Under the pieces are notes generated by a model, which did no database searches, had not been told where the DNA came from, and saw only the letters and a list, made by a program, of their open reading frames with translations. From assembly GCA_002293965.1 (NCBI GenBank), contig DBEG01000067.1, positions 9,058 to 36,791 of the forward strand: 27,734 nt of DNA, read 5' to 3'. Within the stretch, counting starts at the first letter, position 1, and every line of letters begins with the position of its first letter. Positions 7,530 through 15,056 of this stretch are shown piece by piece. The position numbers were made by a program, and so were the translations under genes. Origin of the DNA: Actinobacteria bacterium UBA912. GTDB taxonomy: Bacteria > Actinomycetota > Coriobacteriia > Anaerosomatales > UBA912.

Positions 7530-8843
7530 AGCAGAAGAACGTGTGCGGGATGGCGTCCCGCTATCCCTTACCATCAGGGTCCCTCTGTCGATCGCTTCGA
7601 TGAACGCATCGACGACCGCGGGATCGAATTGGGCGCCTCGGCCACGGAGCAGCTCCAAGCGAGCATTGCCGACTCGCATCGCACTGCGGTAAGGCCTGTC
7701 GGAAGTCATTGCGTCGAAGGCATCGGCCACAGCAAGGACCCGTGCCAGTCTGGGAATGTGGTCGGCTGACAGACCATCGGGGTACCCCTCCCCATTCCAG
7801 TGCTCGTGATGGTGCCTGATTAGCGGCACAAGGTCCTTTAGGAACGGAATGGACTCCACGATCTGTGCACCGGCCGAACTGTGGTTGGCAACGACAGACT
7901 TCTCGTCTTCGGAAAGCTTCGCGGGTTTGAGCAGTATGGTTTCAGGAACCCCGATCTTCCCGATGTCGTGGAGCAGGGCCGCGCGTTCCAGAAGGTCGAG
8001 TTCGGTCTCATCGAGTTTGAGTTGAGATCCGACGACCCTGACATACGCCGATACTCCGAGACTGTGGCTGGCTGTCTGACTGTCTTTGGCGTCGACTGCC
8101 ACTGTCAGAGCCTGCAAGGTTCCCAAGGAGTGCTCTTCGAGTTGGGAGAATGAGGACTCCAAACGACTGTTCACCTCGGCGACCTGAGCCTCGGTATCAC
8201 TGAGCTCTTCAGCCATGGAGCGGACCATTCGGAGCTGCACAAGATAGGCAGTCCCGGATCCGAGTGCGATGAATCCCCACAGAAGGGCCAACGACAGCAT
8301 GATCTCTCGCCTGATAGGCTCGAAATGCTGGTACGTCTCGAAGATTCCAAGGATGGCACCGCTGTCGGGGTCCTCAACCGGAGCATAGACCTCCAGCAGG
8401 GATCCTGCGTACTCGAACTGTTCGACGTTCTCTGGCTGGGCCTGATGGATGATCTCTGCGGCTGTTTCACCGGCCAATGCGTGAGCCACCTCCGGATCCT
8501 CAGCGAACGACTGACCAACACGATCAGACGGATCCGACGAGTGGATCAGCGTGCCCTCGCGGTTCCAGAGCTTGACTGCGAACACTCCTGCGCCTCGTAG
8601 ATCGCGATCAAGCATGGATTCGACGACCTCTTGCTGTTCAGCAGTCAGGCGGTCTGGGAATGGGCCGTATCCGAAATGCCCGAGGATAGCACCTGAGGCC
8701 AACGTATCCGCAGTCAGAGCGGCATTTCGTAGATACAGTTCCTGGACTCGCCAAGTCAGAGCAGCGCCGAGAGCGCCGAACAGAACCAGCATGACCAGGA
8801 GCGAGCGTATGCTGAACTTCTTGACAAACCTTGTGTCGGCCAA
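7521..8843 (-). CDS. Membrane-anchored HD-GYP domain protein (probable cyclic-di-GMP phosphodiesterase)
   Basis: HD-GYP proteins hydrolyse cyclic di-GMP, usually to GMP. This 440-residue protein has a membrane segment at about 13-31, an extracytoplasmic sensor-like region (32-180), a second membrane segment (181-203), a coiled-coil linker (205-240) and a C-terminal HD-GYP domain. Visible catalytic-site residues are H260, H292-D293 in LLHDIGKIGVP, H321, H345-H346, the GEGYPDG motif (351-357) and D374 in VADAFDAMT, so the domain looks active. The start codon is TTG at 8843, supported by AAGGAG six bases upstream. It lies 64 bp downstream of the DtxR-type regulator on the same strand and may be cotranscribed with it. 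What the external domain senses is unknown. Confidence 0.92.
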   Translation of the reverse strand: MADTRFVKKFSIRSLLVMLVLFGALGAALTWRVQELYLRNAALTADTLASGAILGHFGYGPFPDRLTAEQQEVVESMLDRDLRGAGVFAVKLWNREGTLIHSSDPSDRVGQSFAEDPEVAHALAGETAAEIIHQAQPENVEQFEYAGSLLEVYAPVEDPDSGAILGIFETYQHFEPIRREIMLSLALLWGFIALGSGTAYLVQLRMVRSMAEELSDTEAQVAEVNSRLESSFSQLEEHSLGTLQALTVAVDAKDSQTASHSLGVSAYVRVVGSQLKLDETELDLLERAALLHDIGKIGVPETILLKPAKLSEDEKSVVANHSSAGAQIVESIPFLKDLVPLIRHHHEHWNGEGYPDGLSADHIPRLARVLAVADAFDAMTSDRPYRSAMRVGNARLELLRGRGAQFDPAVVDAFIEAIDRGTLMVRDSGTPSRTRSSASV

Positions 8844-8907
8844 ATCCTACTCCTTCACCAGATTTCAATCGTTACATCAGCCCTAGCGAATCCCGAAATG
8901 CTGACGG

Positions 8908-9561
8908 TCACTCCTGGGTGACATACACCGCGTGCGTCACTCTCGAACCGATGATATGTAGCTTGCCGTCGACGGCTATCGTGATCGGCCCATCGAACGG
9001 TGCGACATCAGTTATGATGACCTCTGCACCTGGATACATCCCGAGGTACCCGAGATGCGAGAGTAGCTCCTCGTCGTCCTCCTCGACACGCAGGACCCGC
9101 AGTTTGGATCCAACTCCATATGCCGAGAGAAGTCTTGCTTCCACCAGGTCGATACTGCCACATGCGCTTGGGATAGGATGTCCGTGGGGACAGGCGTCCG
9201 GACTGTCGAGGTACTTCTCGAGCCTCTCAATGACCTTAGGTGACAGCGCGTGCTCAAGCCTGCAAGCCTCCTCGTGGGCCTCGCCCCATGGTAGTCCCAG
9301 GACATCCACAAGGAAACGCTCCGATATCCGATGGCGCCGTATTATGTCGAGCGCCAGCTTGAGTCCCTCACTGGTTAGGACGACCTCGCTGCCCGCACGC
9401 GTGATCAAACCTCTGGACTCCAGACGTTTTAGGGTGGCAGTCACAGTGGGTCCCGAAACCTTGACAGCGTCCGCGATCATAGTGGGCCTTACAGGGCCGC
9501 GTTCGGAGATCTTGTAGATTGCTTCGAGGTACTCTTCAAGCGTATATGTAGACACTGGCAT
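8908..9561 (-). CDS. DtxR/MntR-family metal-dependent transcriptional regulator
   Basis: These dimeric repressors bind DNA when loaded with Fe(II) or Mn(II). The 217-residue protein has an N-terminal winged helix (from STYTLEEYLEAIYKI), a dimerisation/metal domain (RHRISERFL; EEACRLEHALS; CPHGHPIP) and a C-terminal SH3/FeoA-like domain (from about 140). The EACRLEH segment keeps the Cys, Glu and His equivalent to DtxR C102, E105 and H106. The residue aligned with DtxR M10 is Glu, closer to MntR D8. The ligand set is therefore mixed and metal preference cannot be called. The start is uncertain: ATG at 9561 has GGAAAGG only 2 bases upstream, whereas an in-frame GTG at 9555 has better spacing. 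It probably leads a two-gene unit with the HD-GYP gene. Confidence 0.92.
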   Translation of the reverse strand: MPVSTYTLEEYLEAIYKISERGPVRPTMIADAVKVSGPTVTATLKRLESRGLITRAGSEVVLTSEGLKLALDIIRRHRISERFLVDVLGLPWGEAHEEACRLEHALSPKVIERLEKYLDSPDACPHGHPIPSACGSIDLVEARLLSAYGVGSKLRVLRVEEDDEELLSHLGYLGMYPGAEVIITDVAPFDGPITIAVDGKLHIIGSRVTHAVYVTQE

Positions 9562-9759
9562 GGCCTTTCCAGGCAGCACTCAGCCTTGTCTGCGGAATAG
9601 GTTTCCTTAGGCGATTCTAACAAGTTTTCGGTGTATGGGCTACGCCCGATCGCTCTGGATCAGCATCGCAGTCGCACGACCCTTTAGCTTTTCCTGGCTA
9701 CCATTCATCGTCCATTTTGCGCCGTTTGGAAACTCAAACAACATTTTGCCAAATTGCTA

Positions 9760-9788
9760 TTGACGTGCTGAACACAAACCAATAGAGT
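9760..9788 (+). promoter_or_regulatory. Sigma70-type promoter for the 9796-9962 RNA
   Basis: TTGACG at 9760-9765, a 17-base spacer, and TAGAGT at 9783-9788 form a good sigma70-type promoter. The predicted start, 7-8 bases downstream, falls at 9795-9796, the first base of the RNA's closing helix. No credible plus-strand gene follows before the convergent queD. Confidence 0.6.
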
Positions 9789-9795
9789 GATTCTT

Positions 9796-9962
9796 GCCCC
9801 AAGAAGTCGGATTCAAAGGTGAGGAAAAGCAGCGTACCAGTAGCTGCCGGCGGAGGGCCGCGAGTGCGAGCACAGCGTGAGTTGGTTCGCAGGAATGGTC
9901 AGCCAAAGGTAAGAAACGGAAAGTTGTGGAGTACTTACTCGGAGGACGAGGTTTCTTGGGGC
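9796..9962 (+). ncRNA. Candidate standalone structured small RNA, 6S-RNA-like architecture
   Basis: The 5' end GCCCCAAGAA (9796-9805) is the perfect reverse complement of TTCTTGGGGC (9953-9962), and three more pairs (two G-U) extend the helix. Inside I can draw an open central region. On its 3' side is a small GAGT/ACTC hairpin (about 9929-9940). An interrupted upper stem pairs 9836-9847 with 9889-9903, and a terminal hairpin GTG-CGAG-CAC sits at about 9864-9873. The total of about 167 nt and the single rod with a central bubble recall 6S RNA, which sequesters RNA polymerase holoenzyme. GTCTCTTTT follows the closing helix and could serve as a weak termination tract. The fold was drawn by hand and not compared with any database, so the 6S identity is a hypothesis. 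Confidence 0.42.
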
Positions 9963-10010
9963 GTCTCTTTTCCGGGGCGCTTCAGCATGATTCCTTCTTG
10001 ATTGCTTCCC

Positions 10011-10391
10011 CTAACTCGCGGTACCCCCACCGCGATATGTGATCTTCGCGATCGGCGACTCCCACACCGCAACCTCTTTCACTGCGATTCCTGTTGCAAT
10101 GCTACCTTCGAGGGAGTTGAAGATGACCATTGCGAGATTCTCGGCAGTTGGATTGAGTACGTCGAAGGGCGGGACGTCATTGAGGTTGGCGTGGTCGAAA
10201 GGCTCAAGAACCGCAGCCAAATCAGCCTTGAGGGTCTTGAAATCGTAGACGATGCCGATCTCATCAAGTTCAGTGCCACTCACCGTGACCTCGATGTCCC
10301 AAGTATGCCCGTGCAGATTACTGCACTCGCCGGGGTAGCCCTTCAGCGTGTGGGCCGCGTCGAAATGTGATTTGATCGTCAGCTCGAACAT
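10011..10391 (-). CDS. queD: 6-carboxy-5,6,7,8-tetrahydropterin synthase (QueD)
   Basis: QueD converts 7,8-dihydroneopterin triphosphate to 6-carboxytetrahydropterin, the first QueD-family step toward preQ0 and queuosine. The 126-residue product has the zinc ligands H14 (FDAAH), H27 and H29 (LHGH), with the catalytic C23 in ECSNLHGH. The C-terminal motif VAVWESPIAKITY supplies the pterin-anchoring Glu. The ATG at 10391 is chosen because AAAGG lies 6 bases upstream; an ATG two codons earlier abuts that site. It follows the RNase HI gene by 15 bp and closes the long minus-strand operon. QueC, QueE and GTP cyclohydrolase I genes are not in the window. A pterin-synthase (PTPS) paralogue role is possible, but the active-site Cys context favours QueD. 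Confidence 0.92.
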   Translation of the reverse strand: MFELTIKSHFDAAHTLKGYPGECSNLHGHTWDIEVTVSGTELDEIGIVYDFKTLKADLAAVLEPFDHANLNDVPPFDVLNPTAENLAMVIFNSLEGSIATGIAVKEVAVWESPIAKITYRGGGTAS

Positions 10392-10406
10392 CTTCATCCT
10401 TTGCCA

Positions 10407-10865
10407 TCAAAATAGAGTCTGTGGTTGGTCGGACACCACAGGGTATGGAGCGTTGCCTACCATTCCCTTGGCGTCCATTGCGGCATTGGCCAGTGCGTCC
10501 GCCTCGGTGTTCCTGGCCCGAGGAATGTGGTCGACGCGAAAACTTCGAAAACTTCCCAGCAGTGCCCGGGTCTGTTCGAACAGGGGTTTCAAGCCTGGAT
10601 TCTTTACCCTGTACCGACCACTGAGCTGCCTGACGATAAGCTCACTGTCGCACTCGATGGTGATGTCATCGACGCCTGCGTTCAATGCGACCTGTATTCC
10701 CCACAGAAGCGCCTCGTACTCTGCGACGTTGTTCGTGGCATCACCCAAAAACCGACCGCCCTCATGTATGGTGACACCAGACGGATCGATCAGCACGAAT
10801 CCAGCGCCAGCCGGGCCTGGATTACCCCTCGAGCCACCATCGGAGCGCAGGATCGCCCTACTCAA
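10407..10865 (-). CDS. rnhA: Ribonuclease HI family protein
   Basis: RNase HI cleaves the RNA strand of RNA-DNA hybrids. The 152-residue product has the catalytic quartet D9 (RSDGGSRGNPGPAG), E49 (NNVAEYEALLWGI), D73 (ECDSELIVRQL) and D123 (HIPRARNTEADALAN). The start is read as TTG at 10865, 5 bases after GGAGG, giving an 8-bp overlap with the zinc-ribbon gene upstream; an earlier TTG at 10892 has no such site. It is the short, single-domain form: the mycobacterial homologue Rv2228c carries a fused CobC-like phosphatase, absent here. The neighbouring zinc-ribbon and Nif3 genes are in the same order as Rv2229c and Rv2230c. Confidence 0.92.
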   Translation of the reverse strand: MSRAILRSDGGSRGNPGPAGAGFVLIDPSGVTIHEGGRFLGDATNNVAEYEALLWGIQVALNAGVDDITIECDSELIVRQLSGRYRVKNPGLKPLFEQTRALLGSFRSFRVDHIPRARNTEADALANAAMDAKGMVGNAPYPVVSDQPQTLF

Positions 10866-11619
10866 CTTCTCCTCCGGGCAGATCAACCACAAGCATCCTT
10901 CGACATGCGGGGCAGGTAGCTAGCGCGGGGCCTTTGTGCAGCTTCTCGGTTTCTTCGGCGGGTAACTGCATCCTGCACGCTGAGCAGCTCTTCCCGTCAA
11001 GATGGCCGATCGCGACGCCACCCTTGGCCTTAGCGATCTCGTCATAGCGAGCCAGGATGTCTGCGGGCAGGCTACCAGCGATTCGGGTGCGCTGGACAGT
11101 CAAGCGTGCAGTCTCGTCCTGCACCTTACTGCCGACCTCGACGAACTGGGCCTTCTGGTCTTCCTCCTGCTTTGCCAGTTGATCGAGGGCTTTTGTGATC
11201 ACCGCAGTCTGCGCCGTTGCCTTCTCTGCTTTTTGCATCAGGATGACTTCGTCGACCTCCAGCTTGTCCCGTCGCCTCTTGAGGGAGTCCATCTCACGTG
11301 TGATGGCAACGAGTTCCTTGGGGTTCGTGACAGACCCTGACATCACCTTGGCTTGCTCGGTGTCGATCCGGGAGCCAAGGCTTCGACACTCGTCATCGAG
11401 GCGTGAGATATCCTTCTCCAGCCGAGACGACAGGAGCTTGGCCTTCTGCAGCAGCGCATCAACTTCGACGCGCTTCTTGCGGGTCTGCAGAATGGCGCGC
11501 TTCTCCGGCATGTCTTCAAGTCGCTTGGTCAATCGCATGATGTTCGAGTCCAACTCTTGCAGCTCCAGGAGCCGCTTGGCTGTTTCTGGCGAATCGGCTT
11601 GCTTCAAGGCAACCACCAT
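10858..11619 (-). CDS. Coiled-coil protein with a C4 zinc ribbon (CT398/CdsZ-like family)
   Basis: This 253-residue cytoplasmic protein is mostly long coiled coil (about 12-180). It carries the family's conserved segment NPKELVAITREMDSLKRRRD (99-118) at the hairpin turn. A C-terminal zinc ribbon has C212-x2-C215 and C236-x2-C239. Family members are widespread, and the actinobacterial homologue (Rv2229c type) lies between Nif3 and RNase H genes as it does here. The molecular role is not established. The ATG at 11619 directly follows AGGAG, so the GTG at 11616 could be the true start. It overlaps the Nif3 gene by 16 bp and the RNase HI gene by 8 bp, indicating translational coupling. Confidence 0.9.
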   Translation of the reverse strand: MVVALKQADSPETAKRLLELQELDSNIMRLTKRLEDMPEKRAILQTRKKRVEVDALLQKAKLLSSRLEKDISRLDDECRSLGSRIDTEQAKVMSGSVTNPKELVAITREMDSLKRRRDKLEVDEVILMQKAEKATAQTAVITKALDQLAKQEEDQKAQFVEVGSKVQDETARLTVQRTRIAGSLPADILARYDEIAKAKGGVAIGHLDGKSCSACRMQLPAEETEKLHKGPALATCPACRRMLVVDLPGGEVE

Positions 11620-12701
11620 CTCCTAGTCGGTGAATCAACGGTCACACTGGCGCTATCAAGTCCTGGCGCTTTTCGAATCGCATCGGCTAATACCGGCACC
11701 AACGGCCACTCGCTCACGTCATGCCCGACCTCGATCACGCAGACTCTTTGTGCGACGGCTTCCAGCGCGTCATGATACCGCACCTCGCCGGCGATAAGAA
11801 CATCAGCGGATGCTGCGATGGCGTCAGGCAGTAGGCCGCCCGCTGACCCGCTGGCAGTGGCCACACGGGAGATCTTTGAACCCGCCGCGCCCCAAACGCG
11901 AGGCGCACAATCCAGGCGGAATGCAACCTGCTCGACAATATCCCGGAGATCGCAGGGAGCAACATCACATATCCGGCCGAGACGGGCACTCCCGCGAGCG
12001 ATCTTGACAGGGGTGACGACTATGAGTGGCTCCTCGTACGGATGCGCATCCACAATACGAGCAACCACTGAGTCCGACTGTGTTGGGTCGCACACCGCCT
12101 CGATCCGCTCCTCGGACACCTGGGAGGGAGTTGCGATAGTGCCGATGCAGGGCGACGCTCCCGCAAGTGGAACGAACCTGCCTGTGCCTTCGGCGGTGAA
12201 AGAGCACCCTTGGTACTCCCCGATCCTTCCGGCTCCCGCTAAGGTCATGGCGACGCGTACAGAGTCGGCCGAATCACTTGGCACGAACACCGCAATGTGC
12301 GTCAGAGATTGCATCGAGCGCTCAAGTGGCTCACCCAACGGCAAGCCGAGCGCCTCACCCAGTGCGGTGGCGCCAGAAGGTGCACGATCGAGGTTGGTGT
12401 GAGCGGCGATCAGCGAGACGCCGTGACGAGCCGCCTCCCACGCGATCCCGCGCGACCCTCTGCCCGCTATGGGAGCCTGTGACTCCAAGAAAGCCGGGTG
12501 ATGGGTGGCTACGACGTTGGCACCTGCAGCAAGGGCGCGGGCGATGGTCTCGGCTGTGGGGTCGAGGCTGACAAAGACACCTGTGACCTGAGCAGAAGGA
12601 TCTCCGCATAACAGACCTACCTTGTCCCATGGTTCGGCCCAGTGCGCCGGAAAAGCCTCATGGATAGCCTCTACGATCCTACGCACATCGACAGAGCTCA
12701 T
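11604..12701 (-). CDS. Nif3-like dinuclear metal-centre protein (YbgI/YqfO, NGG1p-interacting factor 3 family)
   Basis: This 365-residue protein belongs to the Nif3 family, annotated loosely as GTP cyclohydrolase I type 2; its real function is uncertain. The N-terminal metal-site motifs are ATHHP (H67, H68) and AAHTNLD (H101, D105), and the C-terminal half has AGEVRYHDALEA. A central insertion (about 125-225), from IAVFVPSDSADSVRVAM to DAHPYEEPLIVVTPV, is the PII/CutA-like domain of the longer YqfO-type members. The ATG at 12701 is chosen because GAAGG lies 7 bases upstream, and it gives an ATGA overlap with the PHP gene stop. An in-frame GTG at 12719 is less likely. Confidence 0.92.
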   Translation of the reverse strand: MSSVDVRRIVEAIHEAFPAHWAEPWDKVGLLCGDPSAQVTGVFVSLDPTAETIARALAAGANVVATHHPAFLESQAPIAGRGSRGIAWEAARHGVSLIAAHTNLDRAPSGATALGEALGLPLGEPLERSMQSLTHIAVFVPSDSADSVRVAMTLAGAGRIGEYQGCSFTAEGTGRFVPLAGASPCIGTIATPSQVSEERIEAVCDPTQSDSVVARIVDAHPYEEPLIVVTPVKIARGSARLGRICDVAPCDLRDIVEQVAFRLDCAPRVWGAAGSKISRVATASGSAGGLLPDAIAASADVLIAGEVRYHDALEAVAQRVCVIEVGHDVSEWPLVPVLADAIRKAPGLDSASVTVDSPTRRWWLP

Positions 12702-13513
12702 AGCACCACCTTCCGCCACTGTCCCTCACCATCAGGGCACACAAACGCAGTGTAACCAACGGAGGCCGCAAGGGCGTAAGCCTTCTCCAGCGAATGCCCC
12801 ACATCCGCTGGAGCATGCGCATCAGAGCCGACTGTGACTTGCACACCAGCCGCGAAGAACGCTTCGAGGAGCTGAGGGGCGGGATACATCTCTCCGACTG
12901 GCTTTCTAAGACCAGCTGTGCTGATCTCGATCGCAGTTGCCGAAAGTGCGGCGGCGGCTGCCGCCTGCCCGTACATCGCGCTGGTATCACCTGACGGCCT
13001 GTGGCCGAACTTCTTCGGAAGGTCTGGATGGGCCATCACGTCGAAGATGCCGCTTGCCGTAGCCTGGGCCCACAGCTCGAAGTAATCGATATACACTGCG
13101 TTGACGTCGCGGTCGTTCCAACGATCCAGCTCCGCAGGGTCATCGAAGGCCCAGTCTCCCAGGAAGTGAACCGAACCCATGACCACCTGAACACCGAGAG
13201 TCCTGGCCCTGTCGAGCATGGTGAGGGTGTACTCTTCTTCTCCTAGCAGCCAGTCGGCCTCGATGCCGAGTACTACCTTCAGGTCTTCAGTCGCTGCAGC
13301 GAGCGTCAGGATTTCTTCGGCATAGACGGCGAGATCATCGGGGTGAAGGCTGAGTCGACGCTTGGGATCGAGACGTTGGGGCAACGGCAGGTGCTCTGTA
13401 AAGACCAGAGTCGAGATCGAGCGTCTGCGGGCAGCTTCGATGTACTCACGCGCCTCCCCTCTCGCATGGCCGCAACGTGCCGTGTGCACGTGACAGTCGA
13501 TCAGCTCCGGCAA
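12698..13513 (-). CDS. PHP-domain phosphatase, histidinol-phosphatase (HisJ/HisK)-like
   Basis: PHP enzymes use a trinuclear metal site to hydrolyse phosphoesters; the HisJ branch converts L-histidinol phosphate to histidinol. The 271-residue product starts close to the first motif: H8 and H10 in DCHVHT, and H16 in ARCGH. Further motifs are FTEHLPLP, GIEADW, MGSVHFLGDW, MAHPDLPKKFG and a final GSDAHAPADVGHS, all matching the HisJ pattern. The start is read as TTG at 13513, 9 bases after GGAGG, giving a 13-bp overlap with mnmA; the longer upstream in-frame extension lies entirely inside mnmA and is not domain-like. No other his genes are present, so another phosphoester substrate is possible. 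Confidence 0.88.
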   Translation of the reverse strand: MPELIDCHVHTARCGHARGEAREYIEAARRRSISTLVFTEHLPLPQRLDPKRRLSLHPDDLAVYAEEILTLAAATEDLKVVLGIEADWLLGEEEYTLTMLDRARTLGVQVVMGSVHFLGDWAFDDPAELDRWNDRDVNAVYIDYFELWAQATASGIFDVMAHPDLPKKFGHRPSGDTSAMYGQAAAAAALSATAIEISTAGLRKPVGEMYPAPQLLEAFFAAGVQVTVGSDAHAPADVGHSLEKAYALAASVGYTAFVCPDGEGQWRKVVL

Positions 13514-14547
13514 CGCGCAACACCTCCAGCCACTACCCGGTCGTCCTGATAGCATACGACAGCCTGCCCATAAGCGACAGCGAAAGTCGGCTGGTCGAAT
13601 TCTACCTGGATCCCTTCTCCGATCCGCCTTGCGATAGCGGGGACCGGATCCATGCGGTATCTCGTCTGGACCCGGACCTTGGCGCAATCCGAGGACAGCA
13701 GCCACACCGGCTCTCCGAGATACACTTCATGCCGAAGGAGTTCGGTCTTGGGACCTGCCACCACTGTGTTCGTTGCCGCGTCGATGGCGATGACATACAG
13801 TGGCCTCGGCGAAGCTATGCCAAGCCCTTTGCGCTGTCCCACGGTGTAGAGTGGAAGTCCGCGATGGACGCCTAATTGTCTGCCGCGGCTGTCGACAATC
13901 GGACCTGGGCAAACGGATCCTGGGGCTCTCGCCTCGACGAATCGACTGATCCCCCGACTCTCAACAAAGCATATTTCTTGTGAATCAGCGCGACTCGCTG
14001 TCGGAAGGCCCAAGGAGGCCGCCTTGAGGCGTACGTCGACCTTCGTCATGCCGCCTAGCGGGAAATCCACATGTTGAATTGCGGGTGAACGAAGCTGGTA
14101 AAGGAAGTACGACTGGTCCTTCAATCGATCTGCACCCCGTTCTACCCAGCGACCATGCTCGTCGGGCACGATTCTCGCGTAGTGCCCGGTCACCAGGGTG
14201 TCAGCGCCTTGTGCCATCACGCGGGCAAGCAGATCGGAGAACTTAACGCGGTCGTTGCAAGCAATACACGGATTGGGAGTATTGCCAGCTGCGTATTCAT
14301 TTACGAATGGGTCGATGACCTGCTTTTCGAAGACCTCACGGAAATCGAGGGTGTAGTGCGGGATACCGAGGGCGGCACAAACCCTTCTAGCCGAATGGAC
14401 CGCATCGGTACCGCAGCACTGGCCCACGGCCTCACCGCTCGGGAGCAGCTGCATCGTGACACCAGTGACTTCATGTCCGGCCTGGACCATCGATGCAGCA
14501 GCCACAGATGAGTCGACGCCGCCGCTCATGGCAACGAATACGCGCAT
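13501..14547 (-). CDS. mnmA: tRNA-specific 2-thiouridylase
   Basis: MnmA adds sulfur to U34 of tRNA Glu, Gln and Lys, using ATP and a persulfide relayed from a cysteine desulfurase. The 348-residue protein has the PP-loop SGGVDSS (8-14), the NPCIACN motif with nucleophile C94, the tRNA-contacting GHYAR (121-125), and the second catalytic Cys C193 in EICFVES. The C-terminal barrel includes YTVGQRKGLG. The gene lies 8 bp downstream of iscU and two genes downstream of nifS, so the sulfur donor and acceptor are encoded together. The window also contains one of its substrates, tRNA-Glu. Confidence 0.96.
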   Translation of the reverse strand: MRVFVAMSGGVDSSVAAASMVQAGHEVTGVTMQLLPSGEAVGQCCGTDAVHSARRVCAALGIPHYTLDFREVFEKQVIDPFVNEYAAGNTPNPCIACNDRVKFSDLLARVMAQGADTLVTGHYARIVPDEHGRWVERGADRLKDQSYFLYQLRSPAIQHVDFPLGGMTKVDVRLKAASLGLPTASRADSQEICFVESRGISRFVEARAPGSVCPGPIVDSRGRQLGVHRGLPLYTVGQRKGLGIASPRPLYVIAIDAATNTVVAGPKTELLRHEVYLGEPVWLLSSDCAKVRVQTRYRMDPVPAIARRIGEGIQVEFDQPTFAVAYGQAVVCYQDDRVVAGGVARCRS

Positions 14548-14555
14548 CCGCTGGC

Positions 14556-15017
14556 CTACTTGGTGACGTCGCAGGCGTCTTCACTTTCGATCGCGTGCGG
14601 GTCGAAGTTCGGATCATCGTGCTCCAGGCCCCCGGAGATCGCCTCGCGCCCGTGGCGCACGAGGTAGTCGTCGACAGCGCCCTTGAGTCCGTCGGTGGCC
14701 AGCACGCTACAGTGCATCTTCGCGGCGGGAAGGCCGCCAAGCTCCTCGGCGACCTGTTTCTTGGTGATCGACACCGCCTCCTGAAGCGTCATGCCGCGGG
14801 CCATCTCGGTGACGATCGAAGAAGTCGCGATCGCCGCCCCGCATCCCAAAGTCTGGAAGCGAATGTCCTGGATGCGGTCGTCATCCACCTTGATCGTGAT
14901 CCGCATCATATCGCCACATACGGGATTCCCGACCTCGCCGACGCCGTCAGGTGACTCAAGCACACCGACGTTGCGCGGGTTGTTGAAGTGATCCATCACT
15001 TTATCGCTGTAGAGCAC
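14556..15017 (-). CDS. iscU: Fe-S cluster assembly scaffold (IscU/NifU N-terminal type)
   Basis: This scaffold builds [2Fe-2S] and [4Fe-4S] clusters from sulfur supplied by NifS. The 153-residue protein has the three scaffold cysteines C34 (NPVCGD, with D36), C59 (TLGCGAAIA) and C103 (MHCS). The tail beyond residue 125 is acidic and carries one more Cys (C149), which is atypical. The start is GTG at 15017, 5 bases after AGGAG. It follows nifS by 39 bp and precedes mnmA by 8 bp. HscA, HscB, ferredoxin and IscA genes are not seen here, so this is a minimal NifS/IscU pair of the type common in anaerobes. Confidence 0.95.
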   Translation of the reverse strand: MLYSDKVMDHFNNPRNVGVLESPDGVGEVGNPVCGDMMRITIKVDDDRIQDIRFQTLGCGAAIATSSIVTEMARGMTLQEAVSITKKQVAEELGGLPAAKMHCSVLATDGLKGAVDDYLVRHGREAISGGLEHDDPNFDPHAIESEDACDVTK

Positions 15018-15056
15018 ATCTTCTCCTATCGGGACTGAGTGTGAACGGAGGTAGCC

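Larger units (their letters stand above)
9562..10010. other. 449-bp gap between the DtxR-type gene and queD
   Basis: No convincing protein gene lies here. The left part (9562-9750) holds the region upstream of the DtxR-type gene, including TTGTTA and TATTCC 18 bases apart on the minus strand as weak promoter elements, and a small GGGC-TAC-GCCC hairpin at 9637-9647. The right part holds a plus-strand promoter and a structured RNA candidate, listed separately. Confidence 0.7.

Noticed and set aside
8831..9517. 228-residue plus-strand ORF opposite the DtxR-type gene
   Set aside because: It is Ser/Arg-rich with no domain, and the opposite strand carries a clear DtxR family protein. Long plus-strand ORFs opposite ribBA, nifS and ribH were dismissed for the same reason.
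9607..9620. TTAG-N6-CTAA near the DtxR-type gene as an iron box
   Set aside because: The half-site spacing does not match the known DtxR/IdeR consensus and the arms are only 4 bases.
9819..10001. 60-residue plus-strand ORF starting with GTG inside the structured-RNA candidate
   Set aside because: It lacks a ribosome site and a recognisable domain, and the paired ends and promoter position are better explained by a non-coding RNA. It is kept as the main alternative to that finding.
10392..10406. preQ1 riboswitch before queD
   Set aside because: Only 15 bases separate queD from the RNase HI gene, and no aptamer-like sequence is present.
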